Shown here: piece after piece, positions 1-7,050 of the stretch
Numbering within the stretch: position 1 is the stretch's first letter
Layout of the letters: every line of letters begins with the position of its first letter
Origin: Gammaproteobacteria bacterium
GTDB lineage: Bacteria; Pseudomonadota; Gammaproteobacteria; Steroidobacterales; Steroidobacteraceae
DNA length: 10,805 bases
Direction of reading: 5' to 3'
Assembly: GCA_029857655.1 (NCBI GenBank)
Contig: JAOUGR010000040.1
Span: 1-10,805 of the forward strand
The notes under the pieces: model-generated
Databases searched by the model: none
What the model saw: only the letters and a program-made list of their open reading frames with translations
Told to the model about the DNA's origin: nothing
Program-made: the position numbers and the translations under genes

Positions 1-760
1 CGATCAGCACCAGGCCGTCTTTCGTCGGGTAGACATTGGATGGCGCGACATTCGGCAGGATCGCGCCGGTGCGCTCGCGGATGTAACCGGTCTTGTCGTA
101 CTCGGTGATCAGCGATTCCATCATGCCGAGCACGGCCTCGTAGATCGCCGAGTCAATCACCTGGCCGCGGCCGCTGCGCTCGCGGTAATTGAGGGCTGAA
201 AGTGCACCGATGCAGGCGAAGGTTGCGGCCAGCGAATCACCGATCGAGATTCCGACCCGCGATGGCGGCGCGGACGGGTCGCCGACCACGTAGCGCAGCC
301 CGCCCATCGCCTCGCCGATCGCCCCGAAGCCCGCGCGCGGTGCGTAGGGCCCGGTCTGGCCATAACCGGATACGCGTACCATGATCAGGCGTGGATTGAC
401 CGCTGAAAGCTGCTCCCAGCCGAGGCCCCATTTTTCGAGCGTGCCGGGCCGGAAGTTCTCGACCAGGAAATCGGATTTCGCGACCAGTTCCTTCAGTACC
501 TGCTGGCCCTCGGCCTGGCGCAGGTCGAGCGTGATCGCTTTCTTGTTGCGGCCGACCACGGGCCACCACAGCGAGGGCTCGCCCTCTTTCTGCCGGCCCC
601 ACACCCGCATCGGGTCGCCCTGCTCCGGCGGTTCGACCTTGACGACCTCGGCGCCAAGGTCGCCCAGCAACTGGCCGCAAAACGGGCCGGCCAGCAGCGT
701 GCCCATCTCGATGACACGCAGATCGGACAACGGCCCGTTCCTGAAGCTCTGGTCCACCAT
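1..760 (-). CDS. Class III CoA-transferase (CaiB/BaiF family), 3' end missing
   Basis: The first 253 residues are visible; the reading frame is open to the left edge, so the C-terminal part is missing (family members are about 380-410 aa). Seen: the N-terminal DLRVIEMGTLLAGPF block, GAEVVKVEPPEQGD, the LVENFRPGTLEKWG motif around residues 95-108, and GRGQVID near residue 197-203. These are standard for family III CoA-transferases, which move CoA between carboxylic acids through an enzyme-bound anhydride on an acidic residue. Where the second CoA-transferase of this cluster has Asp212, this protein has Glu208 (in IYEAV). The gene is divergent from the HMGL/hydantoinase operon and shares its promoter region, so co-regulation is likely. 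A GGAGGA sequence (761-766) directly abuts the ATG, too close to act as a normal ribosome binding site for it; initiation may be leaderless, or start slightly downstream. The CoA donor and acceptor cannot be read from the sequence. Confidence 0.93.
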   Translation of the reverse strand, partial: MVDQSFRNGPLSDLRVIEMGTLLAGPFCGQLLGDLGAEVVKVEPPEQGDPMRVWGRQKEGEPSLWWPVVGRNKKAITLDLRQAEGQQVLKELVAKSDFLVENFRPGTLEKWGLGWEQLSAVNPRLIMVRVSGYGQTGPYAPRAGFGAIGEAMGGLRYVVGDPSAPPSRVGISIGDSLAATFACIGALSALNYRERSGRGQVIDSAIYEAVLGMMESLITEYDKTGYIRERTGAILPNVAPSNVYPTKDGLVLI

Positions 761-763
761 TCC

Positions 764-778
764 TCCGTGTATACAATT
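764..778 (-). promoter_or_regulatory. Candidate GntR/FCD operator, copy 1
   Basis: On the minus strand this reads AATTGTATACACGGA. Its core TGTATACA (768-775) is a perfect palindrome and the 15-mer recurs at 828-842 with one mismatch. TTGTATACAA-like palindromes are typical of operators bound by FadR-class (FCD) GntR regulators, and such a regulator is encoded at 5757-6404. This copy overlaps the inferred -10 box of the leftward CoA-transferase promoter and ends 3 bp before its start codon, so binding would block transcription. Assignment to this particular regulator is inference. Confidence 0.6.
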
Positions 779-797
779 ATGCCCGTTATGCGGTCAA
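768..797 (-). promoter_or_regulatory. Inferred promoter of the leftward CoA-transferase gene
   Basis: Reading leftward, TTGACC (797-792) is followed after 18 nt by TATACA (773-768), a fair match to a sigma-70 promoter. The expected start of transcription falls at about 760-762, right at the ATG at 760, which would give a leaderless or nearly leaderless mRNA. The -10 box lies inside operator copy 1. This is pattern matching only. Confidence 0.4.
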
Positions 798-809
798 CCA
801 GCGGCCAAT

Positions 810-839
810 TGGTGGGATAATCCCGCTTCCATGTATACA
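810..839 (+). promoter_or_regulatory. Inferred promoter of the rightward operon
   Basis: TTGGTG (810-815) and TATACA (834-839) are 18 nt apart. The expected transcription start (about 845-847) is immediately before the ATG at 848, which has no Shine-Dalgarno sequence upstream, so a leaderless mRNA is plausible. The -10 box lies inside operator copy 2. The -35 match is only moderate (TTG conserved). Confidence 0.38.
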
Positions 840-842
840 ATT
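828..842 (-). promoter_or_regulatory. Candidate GntR/FCD operator, copy 2
   Basis: The minus strand reads AATTGTATACATGGA, the same 15-mer as copy 1 with a single base change, in the same orientation and 64 bp away (about six helical turns, so on the same DNA face). The palindromic core TGTATACA is at 832-839. It ends 5 bp before the ATG of the HMGL-like gene and covers its inferred -10 box, a position suited to repression of the whole operon. Confidence 0.6.
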
Positions 843-847
843 TCACC

Positions 848-1765
848 ATGACGATGGCGCGAAAAATCGAGATCGTCGAGGTGGGTCCGCGCGACGGCCT
901 GCAGAACGAGCCGGGCGTATTTCCCACCGCAGCGAAGGTAGAGTTCATCAATCGCATTGTCGCGGCGGGCACGCGGCGCATCGAAACCACCAGCTTCGTC
1001 AATCCGAAGCGCGTGCCGCAGATGGCCGACGCCGAAGAAGTAATGAAGGCGCTGCCGCGGCGCAAGGACGTGCACTACGTCGGGCTGGTGCTGAACCGGC
1101 GCGGATTCGACCGCGCGGCTGCCGCGGGTTGCGACGAGATCGGCATGGCCGTCATGACGACCGACGCTTTCAACGAGCGCAACCAGGGCGTGACGACCCG
1201 CGAGTCCATCGATGACTGGCTCGAGATTGCAGCCGCTGCGCATGCCGCAGGCATCCGCGCGCAGGTCACGATTTCCGGTTCCTTCGGCTGCCCATTCGAG
1301 GGTGAAGTCCCGCCAGAGAAAGTCATCGCCATCGCACGCGAAGTGGCCGACGGCAATCCGATCGAGATCGCGATCGCGGACACCATCGGTGTCGGAGTGC
1401 CGAGCCAGGTGACGGATCTGCTGCGACGCCTGAAGGACGCATTGCCCGGCATGCCCTTGCGTGGTCATTTCCACAACACGCGCAACACCGGCATCGCGAA
1501 CGCCTATGCCGCGGTCGACGGTGGCGCGAGTGTCATCGATGCGAGCATCGGCGGCATCGGCGGCTGTCCGTTTGCACCTGCGGCGACCGGTAACATCCCG
1601 ACCGAGGACCTCCTTTACATGCTCGGTCGCATGGGCATCGAGACGGGCGTGGACCTCGATGAGACAATCGCCACGGGCCGCTGGCTGCAGAAGCAATTTG
1701 GGCGGCCCGTGCCGGGCATGCTGGTGAAGGCAGGCTCATTTCCAGGATCGAAGGAGCGGACGTGA
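848..1765 (+). CDS. HMG-CoA lyase-like enzyme (DRE-TIM metallolyase)
   Basis: 305 aa, the usual length of bacterial hydroxymethylglutaryl-CoA lyases, which cleave HMG-CoA to acetoacetate and acetyl-CoA with a divalent metal. Seen: VEVGPRDGLQNE (R15, D16, Q19), IETTSFVNPKRVPQM with E46, GHFHNT with metal-ligand histidines H207 and H209, the GGIGGCPF loop with the conserved cysteine C240, and TGN with N249 followed by TEDLLYMLGRMGIETGVDL. Departures from classical HMGL: HFHNTRNTG replaces HxHDTYGQA, EIGMAVMTTDAFNERNQG replaces the block normally reading EVAVFxAASExF, and SGSFGCPFEG replaces SCVLGCPYEG. The catalytic set is kept but the substrate-facing loops differ, so a different 3-hydroxy-acyl-CoA substrate is likely (inference). 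First gene of a six-gene operon; its stop overlaps the next start by 4 nt. No Shine-Dalgarno is visible; an in-frame ATG at 854 is an alternative start. Confidence 0.9.
   Translation: MTMARKIEIVEVGPRDGLQNEPGVFPTAAKVEFINRIVAAGTRRIETTSFVNPKRVPQMADAEEVMKALPRRKDVHYVGLVLNRRGFDRAAAAGCDEIGMAVMTTDAFNERNQGVTTRESIDDWLEIAAAAHAAGIRAQVTISGSFGCPFEGEVPPEKVIAIAREVADGNPIEIAIADTIGVGVPSQVTDLLRRLKDALPGMPLRGHFHNTRNTGIANAYAAVDGGASVIDASIGGIGGCPFAPAATGNIPTEDLLYMLGRMGIETGVDLDETIATGRWLQKQFGRPVPGMLVKAGSFPGSKERT
1751..1756 (+). promoter_or_regulatory. Ribosome binding site for the GTG-start hydantoinase A gene
   Basis: AAGGAG lies inside the end of the HMGL-like gene, 5 nt before the GTG at 1762. It supports this GTG start, which overlaps the upstream stop as GTGA, and points to translational coupling. 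Confidence 0.75.
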
Positions 1766-3831
1766 CATACAGACTCGGTATCGACGTCGGCGGCACATTC
1801 ACGGATCTCCTGCTGGTCGACGAGAAATCCGGCAAGACCTGGAGCGTCAAGCTCCCGAGCACGCCGCAGGACCAGTCGATCGGCGTGCTCGCCGGCCTGA
1901 TGCGGATCTGCAAGCAGGCCGGGATCGATCCGCAGGCGATCGACCACGTAATGCACGGCACGACGGTGGCGACCAATACCGTGCTGACGAGCTCGGGCGC
2001 GCGCGTCGGGCTGGTCACGACCAAGGGCTATCGCCAGGTGCTGCAGATCGCGCGCTCCTTCGTGCCGGGCGGCCTTGGCGGCTGGGTCATCTACAACAAG
2101 TCGCTGCCGATGGCGCCACTGAAACTGACGATCGAGGCCGACGAGCGCATCGGCGCGCGCGGCGACGTGGTGCGAGAACTCGACGAGGCGGCCCTGCGCA
2201 CCGATCTCCTGAAACTGAAATCCGGGAAGATCGAGGCGCTGACCGTCTCGCTGATCAACGCCTTTGCGAACGATGCACACGAGCGGCGCATCCGCGAGAT
2301 CGCGGGCGCGGTGATGCCCGGCGTGCCGGTTTCGCTGTCTTCCGAGGTCGTGCCGGAAATGCAGGAGTACGAGCGCACGGTCACGACCGTCGCAAACTCC
2401 TACGTGCGCCCGGTCGTGCAGCGCTACGTGAAGAACCTGAAAGACAAGCTCGCGTCGAAGGCGGGTGACGTGAAGCTGCATATCCTGCGCTCCGACGGCG
2501 GCCTGGCTTCCGCCGCTTCGGCCGAGGAATACCCGGTAAACCTGCTGATGTCGGGCCCGGCCGGTGGCGTCACCGGCGCGCTGTGGGTCGCGCTGCAGGC
2601 CGGCTTTCCAAACCTGCTGACGGTGGATGTCGGCGGAACCTCGACCGATGTCGCGCTGATCATGAGCGGTGTCCCGCGCCTGCGGCGCGAAACGACGGTC
2701 GGCGATGTGACTGTGCGCGCCTCATCCGTGGACGTGCGCAGCATCGGCGCCGGCGGCGGCTCCATCGCGCATGTGCCGGAACTCACGAAGGCGCTGCGCG
2801 TCGGCCCGCAGTCGGCGGGTGCGGACCCGGGGCCGGCTGCCTATGGCCGCGGCGGCACCGAACCGACCGTGACCGACGCCAATGTGGTGCTGGGCTATCT
2901 GCCGGAAATGCAACGGCTCGGCGGCGATCTCGAGCTGAAGCGCGATCTCTCGACGCAGGCCGTCGGCAAGATCGCGACCGCACTCGGCAAGTCACTGCAC
3001 GATGCCGCGCTCGGCATCTACGACATCGCCAACGAGAACATGGTCGGCGCGCTCCGGCTCGTGTCCGTCGAACAGGGCCACGATCCGCGCGACTACGCCC
3101 TGATAGCCTTCGGCGGGGCAGGCCCGCTGCACGCGAACGCGCTCTCGATACTGCTCGGCTCCTGGCCGTCGATCATCCCGCCGGGCCCGGGCGTTCTGTG
3201 CGCACTCGGTGATGCCACGACGGCGCTGCGTGATGAATCCGCGCGCACCCACATCCGCAAGTTTTCGGAGACTTCACCAAAGGACATCGCGAAGAGCCTC
3301 GAGCAGCTCTCTGCCACCGCGGCGAAAGCGCTCGAACGCGAGAAGGTGCCGCTTGCCGAGATGAAGCGCAGCTACCAGGTGGATGTACGCTATCACGGCC
3401 AGGGCCTTCGGCTCACGATCGACGTGGACATCGGCGCCCTGAAGAAACGCGGCCTGAAGGCGATCTCGGAACCATTCGACGCGGAACACAAGCGGCTGTT
3501 CACGTTTGCCCTTCCGCTCGAGCACGAGTTCGTCGCGCTGCGGGCCGTCGTCCAGGGCCGTGGCATCTCGGTGCGCAAGCCCGCCATCGCGCGCGGCGAC
3601 CGCAACCCGAAAGCGGCGACCATCGGCACGCAACTCGTGTACATGGACCGGAAGAAAATCAAGGCCACCGTCCATGACCGCGCGAAGCTCAAGGCCGGCA
3701 ACCGAATCCGCGGCCCGGCAATCGTCATCGAAATGGATTCGACGACCGTCATCCTGCCGAAGCACACGGGGCTCGTGGACCGTCTCGGCAACATCCTGAT
3801 CTACCCCGATTCCCACAAGAAGCTGGCCTGA
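1762..3831 (+). CDS. hyuA: Hydantoinase/oxoprolinase subunit A (HyuA, N-methylhydantoinase A family)
   Basis: 689 aa, normal length for the ATP-binding subunit of ATP-dependent N-methylhydantoinase, 5-oxoprolinase, caprolactamase and the related acetone/acetophenone carboxylases. Seen: N-terminal phosphate-binding motif GIDVGGTFTDLL (residues 6-17), HGTTVATN (65-72), SGPAGGV, a second ASKHA-type motif DVGGTSTDV near residue 290, IGAGGGSIA, and VGPQSAGADPGPAAYGRGG followed by PTVTDANVVLG. In the family this subunit binds ATP and phosphorylates the substrate carbonyl oxygen or bicarbonate, working with subunit B, encoded 22 nt downstream. The start is GTG, with a good ribosome binding site. Hydrolase and carboxylase members cannot be told apart from motifs alone; the nearby amidohydrolase, and no sign of an acetone carboxylase gamma subunit, favour a cyclic amide/imide hydrolase (inference). 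Confidence 0.93.
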   Translation: MTYRLGIDVGGTFTDLLLVDEKSGKTWSVKLPSTPQDQSIGVLAGLMRICKQAGIDPQAIDHVMHGTTVATNTVLTSSGARVGLVTTKGYRQVLQIARSFVPGGLGGWVIYNKSLPMAPLKLTIEADERIGARGDVVRELDEAALRTDLLKLKSGKIEALTVSLINAFANDAHERRIREIAGAVMPGVPVSLSSEVVPEMQEYERTVTTVANSYVRPVVQRYVKNLKDKLASKAGDVKLHILRSDGGLASAASAEEYPVNLLMSGPAGGVTGALWVALQAGFPNLLTVDVGGTSTDVALIMSGVPRLRRETTVGDVTVRASSVDVRSIGAGGGSIAHVPELTKALRVGPQSAGADPGPAAYGRGGTEPTVTDANVVLGYLPEMQRLGGDLELKRDLSTQAVGKIATALGKSLHDAALGIYDIANENMVGALRLVSVEQGHDPRDYALIAFGGAGPLHANALSILLGSWPSIIPPGPGVLCALGDATTALRDESARTHIRKFSETSPKDIAKSLEQLSATAAKALEREKVPLAEMKRSYQVDVRYHGQGLRLTIDVDIGALKKRGLKAISEPFDAEHKRLFTFALPLEHEFVALRAVVQGRGISVRKPAIARGDRNPKAATIGTQLVYMDRKKIKATVHDRAKLKAGNRIRGPAIVIEMDSTTVILPKHTGLVDRLGNILIYPDSHKKLA

Positions 3832-3853
3832 AGAGCGCGACGGAGACAAACCC

Positions 3854-5752
3854 ATGCCCGCCACAATCGTCCAACGCAACAAGAAGCCCTTCAGGAAGAT
3901 CAAGGTCGACAGCGTCACGATCGACATCATCGAGAGCGCATTGCGCAATGCACGCTTCGAGATGGACACCGTGCTGTTCCGCACCGCGATGTCGCCCGGT
4001 ATCCGCGAGCAGCACGACGAGTTTCCACTGATCGCGAATCTCGACGGCAAGATGGTGGTCGGCCAGTTTGGCTCCTTCATCCATGGCTTCATGCAGGGTT
4101 ACGACGGAACCGTCGAGGAAGGCGATGTGTTCCTGACCAACGATCCGTATTCCTGCAACGGCGCCATCAGCCACATCAACGACTGGCTGCTGCTGATGCC
4201 GGTTTTCAAGGACGGCCGCGTGATCGCCTGGGCCGCGATGTTCGGCCACATGACCGACGTCGGCGGCAAGGTGCCGGGTTCGCTGCCGACCGATGCGCGA
4301 ACATTCTTCGAGGAAGGCGTCGCCGTTCCGCCGGTCAAGATCATCCGCGGCGGGAAGTTGCAGGACGACCTGCTGAAAGTGATTCTGCACAACTGCCGCC
4401 TGCCGACCTGGAACTTCTCCGACTTCCACGCGATCGTCGCGGCGCTTCGCACCGCAGCGATCCGCTGCGTCGAGATCAGCCGGCGTTTCGGCGACGACGT
4501 GTTCTATTCGGCGATGGACGCGATGCTCGAGCGCAACAAGCGCGCGATGCGCGAACTGATCCGGCGCACTGTCCCTGAAACGAAACAGTACTTCGAGGAC
4601 TATGTCTGCGATGACGGCGTGAACATGGGGCCGTACAAGATCGCCTGCACGATGTGGCGCGAGGGTGACAAGTGCATCTTCGATTTCGCCGGCACCGACC
4701 CGCAGTCGATCTCCTCGATCAATTTCCTGCTGAACGAAGAGATGTTCAAGATGTTCGCGGGTGTCTACATGATCATGGTGTTCGACCCGCAGATCCTGTT
4801 CAACGACGGCTTCTACGACCTGATGGAGGTCCGCATTCCCGAGGGCACTCTGCTGAAGCCGCTCAAACCCGCTGCTCTCTCGTGCCGGACGCACGCACTC
4901 GGCCGCATCTTCGACGTGCTGGGCGGCCTGCTCGGCCAGGGCAACCCGGCGTTCATGTGCGCAGCGGGATTCTCTGACAGTCCCCACTTCATGTACTCGG
5001 GCTACAACAAGGACGGCGAGTGGTACCAGCTCTACCAGATCGGATTCGGCGGCATCCCGGGCAAGCCATTCGGCGACGGCCCCGACGGACACTCGCTGTG
5101 GCCGTCATTCACCAACGTGCCGAACGAATTCCTCGAGAGCTACTTTCCGCTGCGCATTGACACCTATGAGACGATCACCGATTCCGGCGGTCCCGGAAAA
5201 TTCCGCGGCGGCAACGGGATCCGGATCGGCTACCACTTCCTGGAGCCCGGCGAGATTTCCATTCACGATGACCGCTGGTTGACCTACCCATGGGGTGTCA
5301 ATGGTGGACTGCCCGGCGCACGCAGCCGCAAGCGCCTGCAGCGCAAGAACGGCAGCGAGGAGCTGCTGCCATCGAAGACCGACCGCGTCAAGGTCGAGGT
5401 TGGCGACCTGCTGCTGTACGAGACCTGGGGTGGTGGCGGCTGCGGCGACCCGTTGGAGCGCGATTCCGCGCTGGTGCTGTTCGACGTCGAGGCCGGACTC
5501 GTCAGCGAAGCCGGCGCACGGCGCTATGGCGTCGTGATCCGGAATGATCGCGTGGACAGCGCGGCGACTGCGGAACTTCGGGCACGGATGGCGAAGGAAC
5601 GCGGCAAGGCGCCGCTCTTCGATCGCGGATTCGCGAATATCGACGAGCTGAAGTCGCGTTGCCTGTCCGAAACAGGCCTGCCGCCGCCGGAAGCGCCGCG
5701 ATTCTCCCCGGTCCGGCGCGCGCGTCCCAGCCTCGCGCAGGGAACGAGATAG
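3854..5752 (+). CDS. hyuB: Hydantoinase/oxoprolinase subunit B (HyuB family)
   Basis: 632 aa, somewhat longer than the 510-590 aa of many HyuB proteins. Seen: the N-terminal block VDSVTIDIIESALRNARFEM, the TNDPY motif (D97), SHINDW (H107, D110) and FGHMTDVGG (H132, D135), which correspond to the metal-site region of the family, then SGGPGKFRGGNG, the NGGLPGARS glycine-rich segment, and the C-terminal GGGGCGDPLERD block. With HyuA it should form the heteromeric ATP-dependent ring-opening enzyme (or carboxylase). The residues after the YGVV block (about 555-632), including a basic end rich in Arg and Pro, account for the extra length. Start chosen at the ATG preceded by CGGAGA (3841-3846) at 7 nt spacing. 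The stop is 4 nt before the GntR start. Confidence 0.93.
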   Translation: MPATIVQRNKKPFRKIKVDSVTIDIIESALRNARFEMDTVLFRTAMSPGIREQHDEFPLIANLDGKMVVGQFGSFIHGFMQGYDGTVEEGDVFLTNDPYSCNGAISHINDWLLLMPVFKDGRVIAWAAMFGHMTDVGGKVPGSLPTDARTFFEEGVAVPPVKIIRGGKLQDDLLKVILHNCRLPTWNFSDFHAIVAALRTAAIRCVEISRRFGDDVFYSAMDAMLERNKRAMRELIRRTVPETKQYFEDYVCDDGVNMGPYKIACTMWREGDKCIFDFAGTDPQSISSINFLLNEEMFKMFAGVYMIMVFDPQILFNDGFYDLMEVRIPEGTLLKPLKPAALSCRTHALGRIFDVLGGLLGQGNPAFMCAAGFSDSPHFMYSGYNKDGEWYQLYQIGFGGIPGKPFGDGPDGHSLWPSFTNVPNEFLESYFPLRIDTYETITDSGGPGKFRGGNGIRIGYHFLEPGEISIHDDRWLTYPWGVNGGLPGARSRKRLQRKNGSEELLPSKTDRVKVEVGDLLLYETWGGGGCGDPLERDSALVLFDVEAGLVSEAGARRYGVVIRNDRVDSAATAELRARMAKERGKAPLFDRGFANIDELKSRCLSETGLPPPEAPRFSPVRRARPSLAQGTR

Positions 5753-5756
5753 AAAG

Positions 5757-6404
5757 ATGCCGGAAGTACAGGTATCGCGCGCGGTCGATCGGGCGTACGA
5801 AGCCGTGCGATCCGGCATCATCGACGGACGGTATCTCGCCGGCGCGCGCCTGACCGAGCAGGAAATCGCGACGACCGTCGGCGTCAGCCGCACGCCCGTG
5901 CGCGAGGCACTGCGCCGCCTCGACGCGGAAGGGCTGGTGGAGTTCACGCCCAATCTGGGCGCAGTCGTCACAACCTGGAACCAAGCGGATTCAGACGAGA
6001 TCTTCGACCTGCGTGCAATGCTTGAATCCTATGGCGCGCGGTGCGCGACCGCTCGCGCGACCGACGTGCAGATCGCCGAGATGCGGCGCCTCGCGGAATT
6101 GCAGTACCGCGAGTCGGTCGAGCACAGCGCCGGGCATCTTGAACGCATCGGTGGGTTGAACAGCCTGTTTCACCGTCGCATGCAGGAAGCCTCCGCGAGT
6201 CCGCGGCTGGTGCGCGCGCTCGCCGGATTGATCGAGGCGCCCCTCATGATGAGGACATTCCAGAAATACACGCTCGAGGACCTGCAGAGGAGTGCGCTGC
6301 ATCACCTCGAAATCGTTTCCGCACTCGAGGCGCGCGATGCCGAGTGGGCTGCTTCCGTGATGTTCTCGCATGTTCACGCGGCCCGCGGCGCGTTGAAACG
6401 TTGA
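5757..6404 (+). CDS. GntR-family regulator, FadR/FCD subfamily
   Basis: 215 aa, typical for the subfamily. The N-terminal winged helix-turn-helix spans about residues 10-72, with the recognition region EQEIATTVGVSRTPVREALRR and the wing after AEGLVEF. The C-terminal FCD domain shows DLRAMLES (84-91), N135-x3-H139 in NSLFH, H183 in HHLEI and H205 in MFSH, the pattern of residues that bind a metal and carboxylate effectors in this class. These proteins usually repress a neighbouring catabolic operon and are released by an organic acid. The gene lies in mid-operon, 4 nt after hyuB, so it would autoregulate through the promoter at 761-847, where two TGTATACA palindromes fit its class. The ribosome binding site is weak (GAGATAGAAAG), consistent with translational coupling to hyuB. 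The effector is unknown, but a pathway intermediate is the natural guess. Confidence 0.92.
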   Translation: MPEVQVSRAVDRAYEAVRSGIIDGRYLAGARLTEQEIATTVGVSRTPVREALRRLDAEGLVEFTPNLGAVVTTWNQADSDEIFDLRAMLESYGARCATARATDVQIAEMRRLAELQYRESVEHSAGHLERIGGLNSLFHRRMQEASASPRLVRALAGLIEAPLMMRTFQKYTLEDLQRSALHHLEIVSALEARDAEWAASVMFSHVHAARGALKR

Positions 6405-6420
6405 ACGCGGACATCCATTG

Positions 6421-7050
6421 ATGTCGACCCCGGGACAGCCTGGCCTTCCAGAGCATCACCTGCAACCGGGCCGTCGTGCGGCGCTGCTGGTAGTCGACTT
6501 CGTACGCGCCTATCTCGTGCAGGGCTCGCCGCTCTACGCCGGCGTCGATGCCGCACGCGAAGCTTGCAGCATCCTGCTCGCGGCCGCGCGCGCGGCACGC
6601 ATTCCGGTGATTCATACCAATGTCGTCTACCAGCGCGGTGGCAGGGACGGCGGCGTGTTCTTCAGGAAACTGCCTGCACTATCCTGCTTCGAGCAGGGAC
6701 TGCGTCCCGATCTCGCGGCTTTCGGCGAAGGCCTCGAGCCTGCCAGTGGCGAGACCGTCATCAGCAAGCAGTATGCGAGTGCGTTCTTCGGAACCTCGTT
6801 GGCCGCCACGCTGACTTCGCTTGGTGTGGACACGGTGTTGATCGCCGGTGTCTCGACCAGCGGCTGCATACGCGCAACCGCGGTCGACGCCTGTCAGCAC
6901 GGATTCATACCACTCGTCGTACGCGACGCGGTCGGCGACCGCCACCCGGCACCGCACGAGGCAAATCTCTACGACCTGCAGTCAAAGTACGCCGAAGTCA
7001 TCAGCCTCGAGGCTGCGCAGAAATATCTCGCGGGCCTGAAGCAGGCCTGA
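6421..7050 (+). CDS. Isochorismatase-family amidohydrolase, N-carbamoylsarcosine amidase-like
   Basis: 209 aa cysteine hydrolase. Catalytic triad visible: D26 (LLVVDF), K116 (ISKQYASAFFGT) and C149 in GVSTSGCIRATAVDA, with the V144-S145 pair as the probable cis-peptide position. The GVSTSGCxRATAVDA and VVRDAVGDR blocks are those of N-carbamoylsarcosine amidohydrolase and related half-amide hydrolases such as maleamate amidase, rather than of nicotinamidase or isochorismatase proper. In creatinine degradation the N-carbamoylsarcosine enzyme follows the ATP-dependent N-methylhydantoinase, so pairing with hyuA/hyuB is meaningful: it probably hydrolyses the ring-opened N-carbamoyl or half-amide product, releasing ammonia. 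The start is ATG 6421; an in-frame TTG sits directly before it (6418) and is less likely. It begins 16 nt after the regulator and ends 4 nt before the CoA-transferase gene. Exact substrate not determinable. Confidence 0.87.
   Translation: MSTPGQPGLPEHHLQPGRRAALLVVDFVRAYLVQGSPLYAGVDAAREACSILLAAARAARIPVIHTNVVYQRGGRDGGVFFRKLPALSCFEQGLRPDLAAFGEGLEPASGETVISKQYASAFFGTSLAATLTSLGVDTVLIAGVSTSGCIRATAVDACQHGFIPLVVRDAVGDRHPAPHEANLYDLQSKYAEVISLEAAQKYLAGLKQA

Noticed and set aside
805..824. Small palindromes CCAATTGG (805-812) and GGGATAATCCC (814-824) between the two candidate operators
   Set aside because: Short, unrelated to each other and to the repeated 15-mer; plausible by chance, and no second regulator is encoded here.
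1615..2481. Minus-strand open frame (288 codons) spanning the HMGL/hyuA junction
   Set aside because: Antisense shadow of two genes with clear family motifs; the sequence looks like random GC-rich translation.
3749..5092. Long minus-strand open frame (447 codons) opposite hyuA/hyuB
   Set aside because: It is antisense to two well-recognised genes, and its His/Asp/Val/Arg-rich composition is the usual shadow of GC-rich coding DNA; no domain is recognisable.
6418..6420. TTG codon as an alternative start of the amidohydrolase
   Set aside because: It is adjacent to an ATG that gives the same protein minus one residue; ATG is the more probable initiator.
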